Part shown: positions 1 to 10,701 of the stretch, in pieces
How the letters are laid out: the number at the start of each line of letters is the position of its first letter
How positions within the stretch are numbered: position 1 is the stretch's first letter
Assembly (NCBI GenBank): GCA_038501195.1
Contig: JBBPUQ010000003.1
Location: forward strand, 3,688,501-3,752,500
Source: Nemania diffusa
Taxonomy: Eukaryota > Ascomycota > Sordariomycetes > Xylariales > Xylariaceae
Direction of reading: 5' to 3'
DNA length: 64,000 nt
The notes under the pieces: generated by a model
What the model was told of the DNA's origin: nothing
Databases searched by the model: none
The model's input: the letters and a program-made list of their open reading frames with translations, nothing else
Translations under genes and position numbers: made by a program

Positions 1-3000
1 TCCAACAACGTGCATCGCCATGATTTCAGGATGCGTTGAATATGGCTCAGTAAGGCACTTGATATCGTCGAGGGTATCTCTATCCCAATCCCTTTTTGCG
101 TATCTGTGTGTACCCTTCTGGGCCTTTCTGATTGTTTCGAAAGCAAAGTCCATATATGCGCGGTAGTTCTTATCTAGACGCCCTAGATGGTCTACAGGTA
201 TTTGGCGTTCTAGCTGGCGTAAGTAGAAGTAACTTCCACGCTCGAGAACTAGTGCCAGCTTTTCTTCTTCTTCTGTCGATTCGTATGCGCCTGGTATGTC
301 TGCGTTAGGCTCGCTGTCGATCCAATCTGTTATATAGAAGGCCTGTTGGTCATTGTCCGCACTTGCAGGAGTAAATGGAACAACGTGTAGTCCTTCCACT
401 TGCACTGCTGCAAATTTCCCGGTAGAATTGTGAATTTCAGCATCGCCTTTGAATCCAACCCCTGTGTGTCCATCGTAGGACTCGGGCATGGTGGCAACAA
501 AGGGGACTCGATCACCGCCGCGCCAATTGCTCCCACAAAGTGAAGGGTTTATCCTCAGGCGACGAATATGCGACGGCAGATGTAAATTCCAGAGGCGGTT
601 GTCATTTGGATAGCTGAAAGCCAGGATAATTGAATGAAATGCGGCATCTAAACAGGCCGGGTGGATGATCAGTGCATCGGCTGCCGTGTCACCACCGGAC
701 AGGGAAAGTGACCCGCTGGCTTTCCCCAACTTCCTCTTCATCGAGGACAGGGCACGGAACGGTCCCGTGTATCCATACCCTATATCATCTAACGCGGAAT
801 ACGCAAGGTCGGTAGGTACGTCTACCATGTAAGGCTCGGCGCGGCGCGTCGCGGGTAGGATTTCGGGGTTGGGCTCACCGATCCGGATGATCAATTCCCC
901 GGCGGACGCTAGATGGAAGCTCGATTGATCATCTTCACACGCCTCGAATGTGAAATGGGCAGTAATTCGGTCGTGGTTATTCCGTTTCACGTCGTTGATG
1001 ACGCAACGAGTTTCGATACCAGAGTCCTGATCGTTGCTGAATATCACCGCCCGGTGAATAAACAAATCCTCGATCTCAATGAGTTGAATTGGTTCTCGGC
1101 CAGCGAGGAAAGGGGCAGCTTCCATCGCTACAACTGCATAGGCGGCAGCCGGGAAGACTGGCTGACCTTGTATACGGTGATGATGTAACCAAGGCAAATC
1201 GCGAGGGCGAAGGATGGCCTTCCATGTGGTTTGGTGAGGGGAACTGTGTGGCATTAAGTCACCAAGTAAAGAATTGACAGGGCGACTTGAACTCCGAAGG
1301 CTTTTTGAAAGACTCGACTCATGCCAATATCTTTGGCTATGATTCCATTGGTACAGTGGCAAGTCGGGAATAAAACGTCGCTTTGCTGGGCCGCCTAGAG
1401 CTTGTTCGTAGCTATCGAAATCGATTCTCAATCCGTCAATGTGAGTCCAGAGGTATCCAAACGCTTGAGAGATACTCTGTATAGCAATAGTGCTTCTCTG
1501 CAATAATCCTGTGTAGGGAAGGTCGATGCCGAGAACTTGAAGCGTGTCGCTGACGGGACCTTTCAAGGCTGGATGAGGGCCGACTTCGATGGCACCGTCG
1601 AAGCGATCTAGCGAAACAGCTTTCTCGATAGCTTGCATGAATAACACTGGGGATAGCAAGTTGTCTACCCAATACGATGCACTTACTCTCTCGAGTTGGT
1701 TCAACTCGTTGCTTGGATGAACACTGGACACCCAGGTGCAAGAAGAGCTTCGCGTACTCGTTTCAAGAGAAATACACTGCATCGACTCAAGGTACTTCTG
1801 CGAACATGGAATCATGTGATGAGAGTGATAGGCCTGGTCGACTCTAAGCATGCGTACGAATTTATTCTCGTCTTCAAAAATCTCCATCATTTCAGTAATC
1901 GCGTCCTCGTCGCCTGATAGAGTTACGCTCTGAGGCGAGTTGCACGCAGCGACTTTCACACGCCCTACGAACTCCTCGTCATTGCAGAGCTCCTCTGCAT
2001 CAGAGAGTGTCGTTCCAACCGCAAGCATGCGGCCCTGTACCGCCTGAGGGGAGGCGGAGTCATTAGTATGCCAGCCACGAAGGTATGCGATACGGATTGC
2101 GTCGCGTGCAGACAGATAGCCGGCCGCGTATGCCGCAGCGATCTCGCCGGAGGAGTGGCCAACAACAGCGGCGAATTCGATCCCCGCAACTCGTAGCAGC
2201 TGTACAAGGATAATCTGCACCGCGGTGCAAAGAGGCTGCGCGACGGCGGCTTTATTCAAGTTGCTCGATGATATATCGGCTAGCATCTCTTGTCGCAAAG
2301 TCCAAGAAGGGAGGTACTTCTCAGGTAGCTGAGCGAGAACGTCATCCAGGTCAGCTAGCACCTCCGAGGCATACTCCGACGTCTCGATCAATTCGGCACC
2401 CATTCGGACCCATTGGGCTCCTTGCCCGGTAAAGACACCTAGCATCCGTGATTTGACAGATACATTTGGCCCATGAACCGCTCGGCGTGCTTCGAGTTGA
2501 AGGTTCTGTGGGAGACCCTGTAGGGAGCCACACAACACTTTGATCGCCGAGGCGGGGAATGTGATACGTAGTGGAAGGCGAGATCGGCGGGTGCGCAGCA
2601 TCCAGGAGTAGTCTGTAGCGTTGGTGTGAGGATTCTCTTCCAAGTAGGCGGCGTGGGCAGCGAGATTCGCGCGAAGAGAGCTTTTGGACTGGGCTGAGAA
2701 GACAAAGGGGGTAAATGTAGTAGAATTCTCGCCCTCTGCGACAAGCTTACTCTCTTCCTCAAAACTCTCTAAAATTACATGAGCATTAGTACCCCCGAAT
2801 CCAAAGGAGTTTACGCTGGCACGGCGACACTGGCCGGGATGGAGTGTAGGCCATGGTGTGAGCTTTTGCGGAATACGAAGGTGGCGGTAGAAGGGTTCGA
2901 TAGCGGGATTAAGTCGTTCTAGAAGCAAGTTTGGCGGAATGTAACCTCGTTTTATTGCTTGAACGACCTTCAAAATACCAGCAAGGCCGGCCGTACTCTC

Positions 3001-4178
3001 GGTATGGCCAATCACCGTCTTGATCGAACCGACTAACAAGGGCTGGCTATCAAGCACGGGATCTTTACTCGTAATCCGCGACCCAAAGAAAGCAGTGTGT
3101 ACCGCTTCCGCTTCAACCGGGTCACCTGCAGGCGTGCCTGTGCCGTGAGCCTCGAAATATTGGCATGGACATTCGGGACCGAGCTGAAGACCTGCTTTAG
3201 CATACGTTGCGGATATTAAGGCCGCCTGAGCTGCCGCACTAGGCATAGTGATGCCTCGACTACGGCCATCCTGGTTAACCCCAGTCTCCCGTATAATGGC
3301 TTCAATATGGTCACCGTCCGCAAGTGCGTTGCTAAGTGTCTTGAGAACGATGGATGCAACGCCATCACCGCGCGCATATCCGTTTGCTTTATGATCCCAC
3401 ATCCGTGACCGACCATCCGGCGACAACATGTTGAGTTTGCTCTCGTGGATGTAGGGTTCTGGTCCAAGTAACAAATTACTCCCGGCGGCCAAGGCGACGC
3501 GAACTTCCCCCGCGCGCAATGCCTGTACTGCTTGGTGTAAGGCAACGAGACTTGAAGAGCAAGCCGTGTCTACCGTCAACGACGGCCCATGCCAATCGAA
3601 AAAGTACGATATTCTGTTAGAAACTATGCTCCGAGCAGTCCCTATATAGTGTTTTAGTGAGTGAGTCCGTAGATTTGTTTTGACTACTGGTAAGCTTTCC
3701 TACCTATGGCTAAATACGTCGGCACATGTTGGAGATCGCGAAATTGAAGACTATCATAATCTACATACATGACGCCAACATAAACGCCAGTATCTGAGCC
3801 CTGTAGGCCCTCGATGGTTAATCCTGCATCTTCGAGACTCTCGTACACCGTTTCAAGAAGTAGTCGCTGTTGGGGGTCCATTGCCACGGCTTCAGCCTTG
3901 GTAATATTGAAGAATTGGGCATCGAACTCGGCAACGTCATCTTCTAAGAGATAGGAATGCCTGACATTCGTACGACCGGGATATTGAGAGTCGACATGAT
4001 AAAATCCGTCTATATTAAACCGACTAGGGGGGATCTCTGTGAGTACATCCCGAGGCTGCTTAATGAGTTCCCATAGCTTGGAGGTAGAATTGGCACCACC
4101 GGGAAACCTACAGCCACTCCCAATGATGGCTATTGGCTCTGACCCCTTTCCCAGCGGAGAAGTGTTAGACGAATCCAT
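1..4178 (-). CDS. Highly reducing type I polyketide synthase, N-terminal part (runs off the left edge)
   Basis: Iterative type I PKS that builds a polyketide from malonyl units. Two exons are visible: 4178-3704 and 3641-1, with a 62-bp intron. They give 1,372 residues with no stop before the window edge. The order is ketosynthase (about residues 12-440), acyltransferase (about 540-850), dehydratase (about 930-1230), then the start of the next region, ending in a sequence typical of the entry to the C-methyltransferase segment of reducing PKSs. Ketosynthase: DTACSS with Cys186, EAHGTGT with His324, IGHTE with His371. Acyltransferase: GHSSGE with Ser655. Dehydratase: [10 protein letters not shown] with His980 and DAAFH with Asp1157. 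All catalytic residues seen are intact. The second ATG (MDSSNTS) was chosen because the family starts a few residues before PIAIIG. Methyltransferase, enoyl reductase, ketoreductase and ACP would lie off-window. The gene shares a 705-bp divergent promoter with the P450 at 4884. The separate trans-enoyl reductase at 21282 suggests that the PKS's own reductase domain is missing or inactive (inference). Confidence 0.93.
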
Positions 4179-4883
4179 GATAGAGAATGTTTGACGATGG
4201 ACAGTGTGAATACAGTATGACAACGGTACCTGAATCAACTGTTGGCTTCATCATGTTAACACGTCGTTCGACCTCTAGAAACTATATACGACATGAGATG
4301 TCAGTGGTATTACTTGAACAGTCAACCGGTAGGTATCAAAAGCCTAATCTCTGCTATGCTGTATACAAATAGGTACTCCGCCATCTAAATTCAGAACAAC
4401 TCATGCTGGCGACCAACATATCACGTAAACGAACCCGTATCGCGATAGCTCCCAAGACGAAAAAACCGTCCGAACGCCTCCCCGCGGCCTTTTCACCTAT
4501 ACATCCAGGTTTTCCAAGACTAGATATTACATAGACTTTCAATCCACTCAGCGCTAGTATCAATTTGTGTAGAATTGTCTAAACCATAATAGCGGCGCAA
4601 TGTCGCTAATTGACGGGAGCTAGCTGACTGTGTTAATATCACCCGCTTCAGTTACAATGTCTCCGATGCCCTCCGAGCCTTTCGGGGACTTTCTCTACCA
4701 CATTCACAGACTTACACTGAAATGATGCTTCTTATACATTTTAAAAGATTTATTAGGCACTTATGATAATTAAGCCACTACGAGATATAACACGCCCTCG
4801 GCACGTAATACAACACTGTACCTTGGTCAACGCAGTCAATTCTTCCAGCCACTAGGTTTCGCGCCGAGAACATATTGATAGAA
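4179..4883. promoter_or_regulatory. Shared divergent promoter, PKS and P450-1
   Basis: This 705-bp stretch lies between the start codons of the PKS (minus) and the first P450 (plus), so it must hold both promoters. No credible reading frame is present. It contains CCGA-N5-TCGG at 4673-4685, a short inverted repeat of the type bound by Zn2Cys6 dimers. The functional role is inferred. Confidence 0.6.
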
Positions 4884-6962
4884 ATGAATTTCTCGAGTAT
4901 CATATCCTTACAAGGCGGGTTACTCATAGGTTTCGGCGTACGTGTTCCCACGACTTCATTGAGGCGTCTCTATGTTTCTAGGAGTACTTAAGTTAAATGT
5001 ATAGACAATAGATTACACTTTACGCTTTATTGCGATCGATCTATCTACTTTACTTCCATCCTCTAGCCAAATTCCCGGGCCCTAGAATTGCTGCCATTTC
5101 CAATGCATGGTATGGCCGTCAGTGGTAAGTTAGTCTATCTACCTACCTAGGTAGACAATAATGTTGTCTGGAGAGCAGCTAGAGTCACGAGAAACTAACA
5201 TGATGTTGGTAGGCTATCGGGGCGGTATCCGTGGGCTATGCAACGCGTGCTGCGGGAATATGGTGACATGACCCTCAGCGCAGCCAGTAGGAATGAAATC
5301 TCATCGTCATTATAGGAGATGTCGTTCGTATCGCTCCAAACGACCTAGTCTTCATTACTCCGAAAGCGTATACCGGTAGGTGTAGTCCTCGTGCCAGATG
5401 AGGATCGGCCACTAAGCCAATGTTACCTGACTTGTTTCATTCTTCAACTCAGATATCTACGCGAGCGTCATTGACGGACGATCGGCATTCATCAAGTCGG
5501 ACCTTCTTGATACGGGAGACAAGTACGAAGGGTTGGCATCTGAGCGTGATATTGAAAAACATCGCGCGGCGCGCAAGCAACTATCACCAGCTTTCAGCCC
5601 CAAGGCATTGAGCCGTGCAGAGCCCATCATACAGGCCCATGTTAACGAGTTTATACGCATGCTCGAAACATCACCGGCGATTATGGGTCGGGATATAGAT
5701 ATTTCCTCGGTATTCTATGCAATCCCCTCATGGAGTATCTTGAAAGGTGCCATCGCTAACAATATCTTCTCATGAATCAGTGGTTTGAGAGAGTGGCATG
5801 CGACTTGGGCGGCACACTAACTCTAGGCCATAGCTTCAACAACGTTGACACAGGTAAGCTCACAGTATAGTCACAGATATTACCCCCTTTTATACAATAG
5901 ACAGAACGCAGCTGATCTAACGGATTGTATCCCCCGTTCAAAGGCAAGAATCATACGATTTTGGACTCTCTACTCCGCATCGGCCACTTTTTCACCGTCA
6001 GAGTCGTGATGCGCCGGTTTCCCGTGTTGTTTCCGTTTTCCTACCTCCTACTCCCGCCCAAGGTCGCCCTGAGCTACTTCAAAGCCCTCAGCGCGAGCAA
6101 GAATCTTGTGGTCGATCGCATGAGGCGACGACACGAGCAGAAGACGCCAGACTACATGAGTCAGTTCTTGAAAGACGAGAAGCTCGCTCCGCCGGTTGAT
6201 TTCCTCGTGGCACAGGCCGGGCATCTAGTTCTAGACCATTTCGAGAGCTCCAGCGTGCTGTCTGCAGGCATGTACTTCTTGATGACGAACGCTAGCGTCA
6301 TGGACAAGGTGCAGACGGAGCTGCGAGATAGGTTCCGTGCGCATCAGGATATCTCGGACAGAGCGCTGCAGGAGCTCCCTTGGCTCAATGCGGCGGTAGA
6401 GGAGATCTTGAGGTTACATACTAATGTCCCCTACGGTCTACCGCGGATCAGCCCGGGTTATACCGTCGATGGGCACTATGTGCCGAAGGGAGTGAGTGAT
6501 TTCCTTCGCAGCATGGTATTCTTGTCACGCGACAGATATCCAGACAGACAGATTTGATCTACGATGACTCTAACAACACGATTTCGCATTTCCTAGGTCG
6601 TTGTTTCCACATGCGCCTATGCGACTACGCATTCGGATCGGTATTTCCACGCTCCCTACGAGTTCAGGCCCGAGCGCTGGCTCCCGGTAGGTCACCCTGA
6701 CTACGATGACGCATTCGACCGAGATGACCGGGCGGCGTTCCGACCGTTTAGCGTGGGTTCGCGCAATTGTCTCGGCCAGGCCATGGCCTACCTTGTTTTG
6801 CGGACCATGTTTGCCAAGCTGTTGTGGAGGTTCGACTGGGACCTCGCGAACAAGGACGAGATATGCTGGGACAGGGACCTGCGTCTCTACATGACCTGGC
6901 AGAAACCACCAATCCGTGTACGCCTGGTCGTATTCCAGCCCCCAAAGGAGGAATCGCTATGA
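4884..6962 (+). CDS. Cytochrome P450 monooxygenase (P450-1), membrane anchored
   Basis: Haem-thiolate monooxygenase, probably oxidising the polyketide product at the ER. Eight exons: 4884-4937, 5012-5124, 5213-5262, 5316-5375, 5453-5709, 5781-5853, 5944-6491, 6597-6962; 506 residues. An N-terminal anchor of about 30 hydrophobic residues is followed by the proline hinge (HPLAKFPGPR). The K-helix ExxR is EILR, the PERF-type motif is FRPERW, and the haem loop is FSVGSRNCLG with the ligand Cys at about residue 443. The start at 4884 is preferred because it supplies the anchor and splices in phase into the hinge exon. The oddity is the I-helix: where families usually have AGxET(T), this protein reads LDHFESSS, so the Ala/Gly-Gly pair is gone and Ser replaces the usual Thr. 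The gene is divergent from the PKS and convergent with the regulator. Substrate unknown. Confidence 0.88.
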
Positions 6963-7679
6963 AGGAATGGGTAGGTTTGTATTAGCAGAGAGAAGTATCA
7001 CTATCTAATATATAACATAAACGTGTTGAAGTGCCCTAACATCTGTTGGAGGTGACCCTGTAGATTGACCCCTAGTGATGATAATAAAAGCCGGGGTGGT
7101 GGCCCGAGTGTAATGGTCAGAATTACATAAGGTTAACTTGCTAAGCCGACTATTCGGATTACGGATATTCTTACCCTCATAGGGTGGTAATTCAATTTGA
7201 GTGTAGGTATTTTGCATAGGGACACGTGTAGAAACTGCTATATTTCTCGAGTAATACTTGGTTTTCTATCAAAAGTCACAGCTAATAAAATCCTTCTGTT
7301 TTTATTATGAAATTGCTTTAATATTGTTGCAGCATTATTTTTATAGTATTCCGTACGACAGGGTGAAATACGTGTCCAAAAAACGTGCGGGTTCCCCTTA
7401 TCCCTTTAACTGCATTTTCAGCTTCGTGACGTGCAAGTGGAGTAACGGGGTTTCCTGTACCCATAATATTCGTATCAGATATGTACCTAAATTCCATTAC
7501 CCCTTATTCTGACACCACCCTACACGTGTCTATATGTAGATCTTCACATGTTAAAAAACGCGTAAAAAATAATCCCCGCGACTCAAATAGGCACCTACCT
7601 ACCTAGGTAATCATCCACCCTAAATGGCATGGCCGAGGGTGCCAAGTATTCTGTTCTTCCCATCATGAATTGTGAGGCT
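6963..7679. other. Intergenic, convergent 3' region
   Basis: This 717-bp stretch lies between the convergent ends of P450-1 and the Zn2Cys6 regulator. It is moderately A+T-rich. An ACCTACCTACCTAGGTA tract lies near 7594-7610, one of many such tracts in the window. No gene is seen. Confidence 0.6.
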
Positions 7680-9059
7680 CTAGGCGATACGTCGCCGAAC
7701 GCCATCTATTCCGCGCTTGAGCGAGCGAAACGGCCCCTGTGTCTGCTGAACGACATCGCGCGCGAATCCAGACAGTGTATCCTGGTCGAGAATGCCACCA
7801 TAGCTCTCCTTGGTGCTCCACATGCGGCAGTCCGCGGGGATGCCCAAGAGATGCTCTATTTCGTGCAATTGGTTCTCGACAAACTGCGTCATCATCAGGA
7901 TGTGCAGGCCAACCGTCTGCTTCAAGGCCAGCCTCGAACCCGACGGAGCCACCTGCGTGACAGCATTTGTTTTTTGCTGCGGCTCTTGCAGGTAGCGGTT
8001 GATGCAGTGCAGCACCACGTCGAACAGCTCGCCCAGTTGGACGTACGTAGACAGGAAAAGCAGTGTGCTGGCCAGTGTCGGCGGAGCGTAGGCTAGCTGC
8101 GTTGTTCCTGTTGTGCACCGAGGAGGGGCCATGGCCTGAAGCACCATGGCAAACCTCGTGGTTATGCTGAAGATCTTGTCCCAAGAGCCTAGCCGGACGG
8201 TTCCCTCGTCACACAGTAGAAGCGCATCTGGCTCAAGCACCTGTTCACGTGGATGTCGTATCGAGTGCGGCTCCCGAAAATGGTCACGGAGTTCGGCCAG
8301 TTGTAAAGCGATATGTCCTAGGATATCCGTAAGAGCCGTGGTCCAATGACTCCTCGTATTTCTCATGTGAGCCCATGCTACCCTCTTCTTCAGGTCGTTC
8401 CCTGCATCGTCGTCATCATCACCATCATCATCAATATTATCAACAACAATATCATCATAATCGTCATCGATTTCTGAACTGGCCCAGCTACGAGGGTCAC
8501 TAGTAACATGCCCATTCATATTTTCGTGGCCTGTGCACTCGGCATCCTCCACGTCGCCGAACATGTTAGGGAAATGTTGGTCGTTGGTGTTGAACTCGAG
8601 AATTCTAGACGCCATTGGTAGCGAACAGGTAACCGAGGACACAGGACCGTTCAATACATCCGTCATGACATCAAAAGACAGCGGGTTGTTCGCAAAGAGC
8701 GTGGCAGAGAGTGGCGAGCTGGGTGATTCCACTACCGTCTCCGACTGTGTTAGAGCCGACTGGCTTGACATTGACAGCGCATCCCTAAACGTGCTTGTCC
8801 GACGTGTATTACCCATGGTATTGGAATTCGAGGTCCTCGAGCCATTGGCGTGACCATGAACGCGGTCCGCTCGTCGGACCTGGCCCTTCTGGACAGACGG
8901 CCGCCCAAGTGGCCGACCAGCGCTCATAGTACACCGGGTGCCCGCACGAACGCAGCGTCCACATGGCTCATCACCAAGCTGCGAGTCTGATCGGTCGCAT
9001 CGCAACTTCTGCTCCCGGCATCGGTCACAGGCGTAACGTTTAGCGACTTGGTTATTCAT
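7680..9059 (-). CDS. Zn2Cys6 (AflR-like) fungal transcription factor, probable cluster regulator
   Basis: Sequence-specific nuclear activator, 459 residues in a single exon. The binuclear zinc cluster is complete at the N-terminus: Cys11, 14, 21, 33, 36 and 43, spaced C-X2-C-X6-C-X11-C-X2-C-X6-C, followed by a basic linker (RPLGRPS). A Ser/Thr-rich middle is followed by a very acidic run of Asp residues near 205-230, a candidate activation region. The C-terminal half resembles the domain that follows the zinc cluster in aflatoxin-type regulators (family-level recognition by eye). The gene lies between two P450s, convergent with P450-1 and divergent from P450-2 across 1.6 kb. Its natural targets are the neighbouring biosynthetic genes (inference), and such proteins often bind CGG/CCG or TCG/CGA inverted repeats. 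The Asp run is encoded by an imperfect GAT/GAC repeat around 8400-8460, which may vary in length. Confidence 0.88.
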   Translation of the reverse strand: MNNQVAKRYACDRCREQKLRCDRSDSQLGDEPCGRCVRAGTRCTMSAGRPLGRPSVQKGQVRRADRVHGHANGSRTSNSNTMGNTRRTSTFRDALSMSSQSALTQSETVVESPSSPLSATLFANNPLSFDVMTDVLNGPVSSVTCSLPMASRILEFNTNDQHFPNMFGDVEDAECTGHENMNGHVTSDPRSWASSEIDDDYDDIVVDNIDDDGDDDDDAGNDLKKRVAWAHMRNTRSHWTTALTDILGHIALQLAELRDHFREPHSIRHPREQVLEPDALLLCDEGTVRLGSWDKIFSITTRFAMVLQAMAPPRCTTGTTQLAYAPPTLASTLLFLSTYVQLGELFDVVLHCINRYLQEPQQKTNAVTQVAPSGSRLALKQTVGLHILMMTQFVENQLHEIEHLLGIPADCRMWSTKESYGGILDQDTLSGFARDVVQQTQGPFRSLKRGIDGVRRRIA

Positions 9060-10701
9060 ATTGCTCGAGGTCTAGGGTACACCAAAAATTGGTCCAACAC
9101 TTGGTAATCAACACATATTACCTTGTTTTGGAGGACGCGTATCCGGAGTCTCTTTGAACATGCTAAAGGGGGTGAGTGAGAAGATCCGAGATAGGAAATT
9201 CAGCCTCGCATAATGCAGCAAGCCATGCCATTATCGCGCGGATCACCACTTTTGACTATTGTTTTCTCGCCTCAGCGTGGTATGCAGGCTGCGCCGCATG
9301 TAGGCGCCAGGTCGTTAGACTGGGTAAGGTGCTCATGCGGAGGCATATCGATTGGATTCTGGACCATAACGTGGTTACATTCCCAACGCAGCAGGCGTCG
9401 AAGGAAAGAATAAAGGATCTGCCCGCCTGTGCGTGAGGAGTGCTGCGTAGGTAGGCACTCGGTGCTACGGGTGAGACGGCGTGCGGCGTCATCTGTAACT
9501 CTCATATATGTATGGCTTGCTGTTTGCGTACTACATTGTCCTGCACCATTCGACATGCTAATTGTCTTAGCAGCACTCTTCAGGCTGGTCACCGCTACTT
9601 GCCTCCATATACACATGTAATATAGCGAGAGTAAACCTGGCTTATGGCTTATGGTTCTGAAGAGTGCATAGAAGTGTCAGCCATGACTACTTTCATGAAC
9701 AGTAAAGGTTCAAACACTGGTGCCTCGTGACACTCACATTGTATTTCAACAATATACAAATGGCTTGTCTCATAGTGGATGGAATATCACATCTGTTATA
9801 GCTATTAATATTATAAACAAGCAAGACATTACGATATTAATGTGAGAAAGCCATAGCATCTGGCTTGATGCTACTCATACGTATCGAAGCGTAAAAAGTA
9901 ACCCCCGCACTCCCCTAAAAGGAGGGGGGTCACGTAATACACAGTAGCCCGACAGCCGCCGTCGAGTAACACTGGCTTGTCATCTCATCCCCTGTCTTCT
10001 ACGGGGAAGGGGGGGGGGGGGGGGAGTGAAAAGGAAAGAGACAGGGAAACCCGGTCGAACAGAGGAAAAGGCATGCAAATTAGCTCACAATAAAACCTCC
10101 GGTTAAAACTGGAATAACAGGCAAGTCTGTTTCTCTATATCATGAGCAACTAGGTAGATAATCACTTATTTGAACAGGGCTAAATAGCCCCGATTTATCT
10201 CCGATATGTCGTTCGGAGGGTTATAGTTGTGTACTCGAGAGATACCTCCGGCAGGTAATGGAATAGATGAGCTGTGCCGTAATGCACTATACTACCGACA
10301 GCGTGGTAGGTTCGTTCCCAGTGCCAGAAATACCCCAGAGATAAATCAGCGATTTGCAGACCACATACCGCTTAAAACATATAGCTGTTGCGCGGCCAAT
10401 TTGGGAGTTTATCTAGAAGAAGAGGCGAGCCTAGGATAGGCTGGAAAATGGCAACGCGGTGATGCAAGTAAGGTCTTAAAACTACATGCAGCCGACCTGT
10501 TTCATTGTCATATAGTCTATTCTCTCGTATATTTTATTTATGTTTCAACGGCTTAACTCGGATATTAGATGACCTCGAGACTAAAACTCCGCTCGCTCGC
10601 CCTCTGTGAATCAACAGGAGTAAGCAATCGTAGCCTATCTATCTAGGTACCTACCTAACTATTACGTTCTTCAAAACAGCCAAGGATTATTGTCAATCTC
10701 A
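9060..10701. other. Large intergenic region between regulator and P450-2
   Basis: This 1.64-kb stretch holds the promoters of the regulator (minus) and P450-2 (plus). Short open frames around 9176-9620 overlap on both strands, have no recognisable protein features and are not called. It contains a run of 16 G at 10009-10024, a CTCCGA/TCGGAG inverted repeat at 10199-10218, and TATCTATCTAGGTACCTACC near 10636. Confidence 0.6.
10199..10218. promoter_or_regulatory. Inverted repeat CTCCGA-N8-TCGGAG, candidate regulator site
   Basis: A perfect 6+6-bp inverted repeat with an 8-bp spacer, about 480 bp upstream of the P450-2 start. The core CCGA-N8-TCGG has the same spacing as the site at 21065-21080. 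Binding by the cluster's Zn2Cys6 protein is inferred. Confidence 0.4.

Noticed and set aside
7629..8349. Open frames on the plus strand opposite the Zn2Cys6 gene
   Set aside because: They lie wholly antisense to a complete transcription factor gene and have no domain; shadows of its codon bias.
9176..9620. Overlapping frames of 62-114 codons on both strands
   Set aside because: No motif, no splice partner, mutually overlapping; treated as intergenic.
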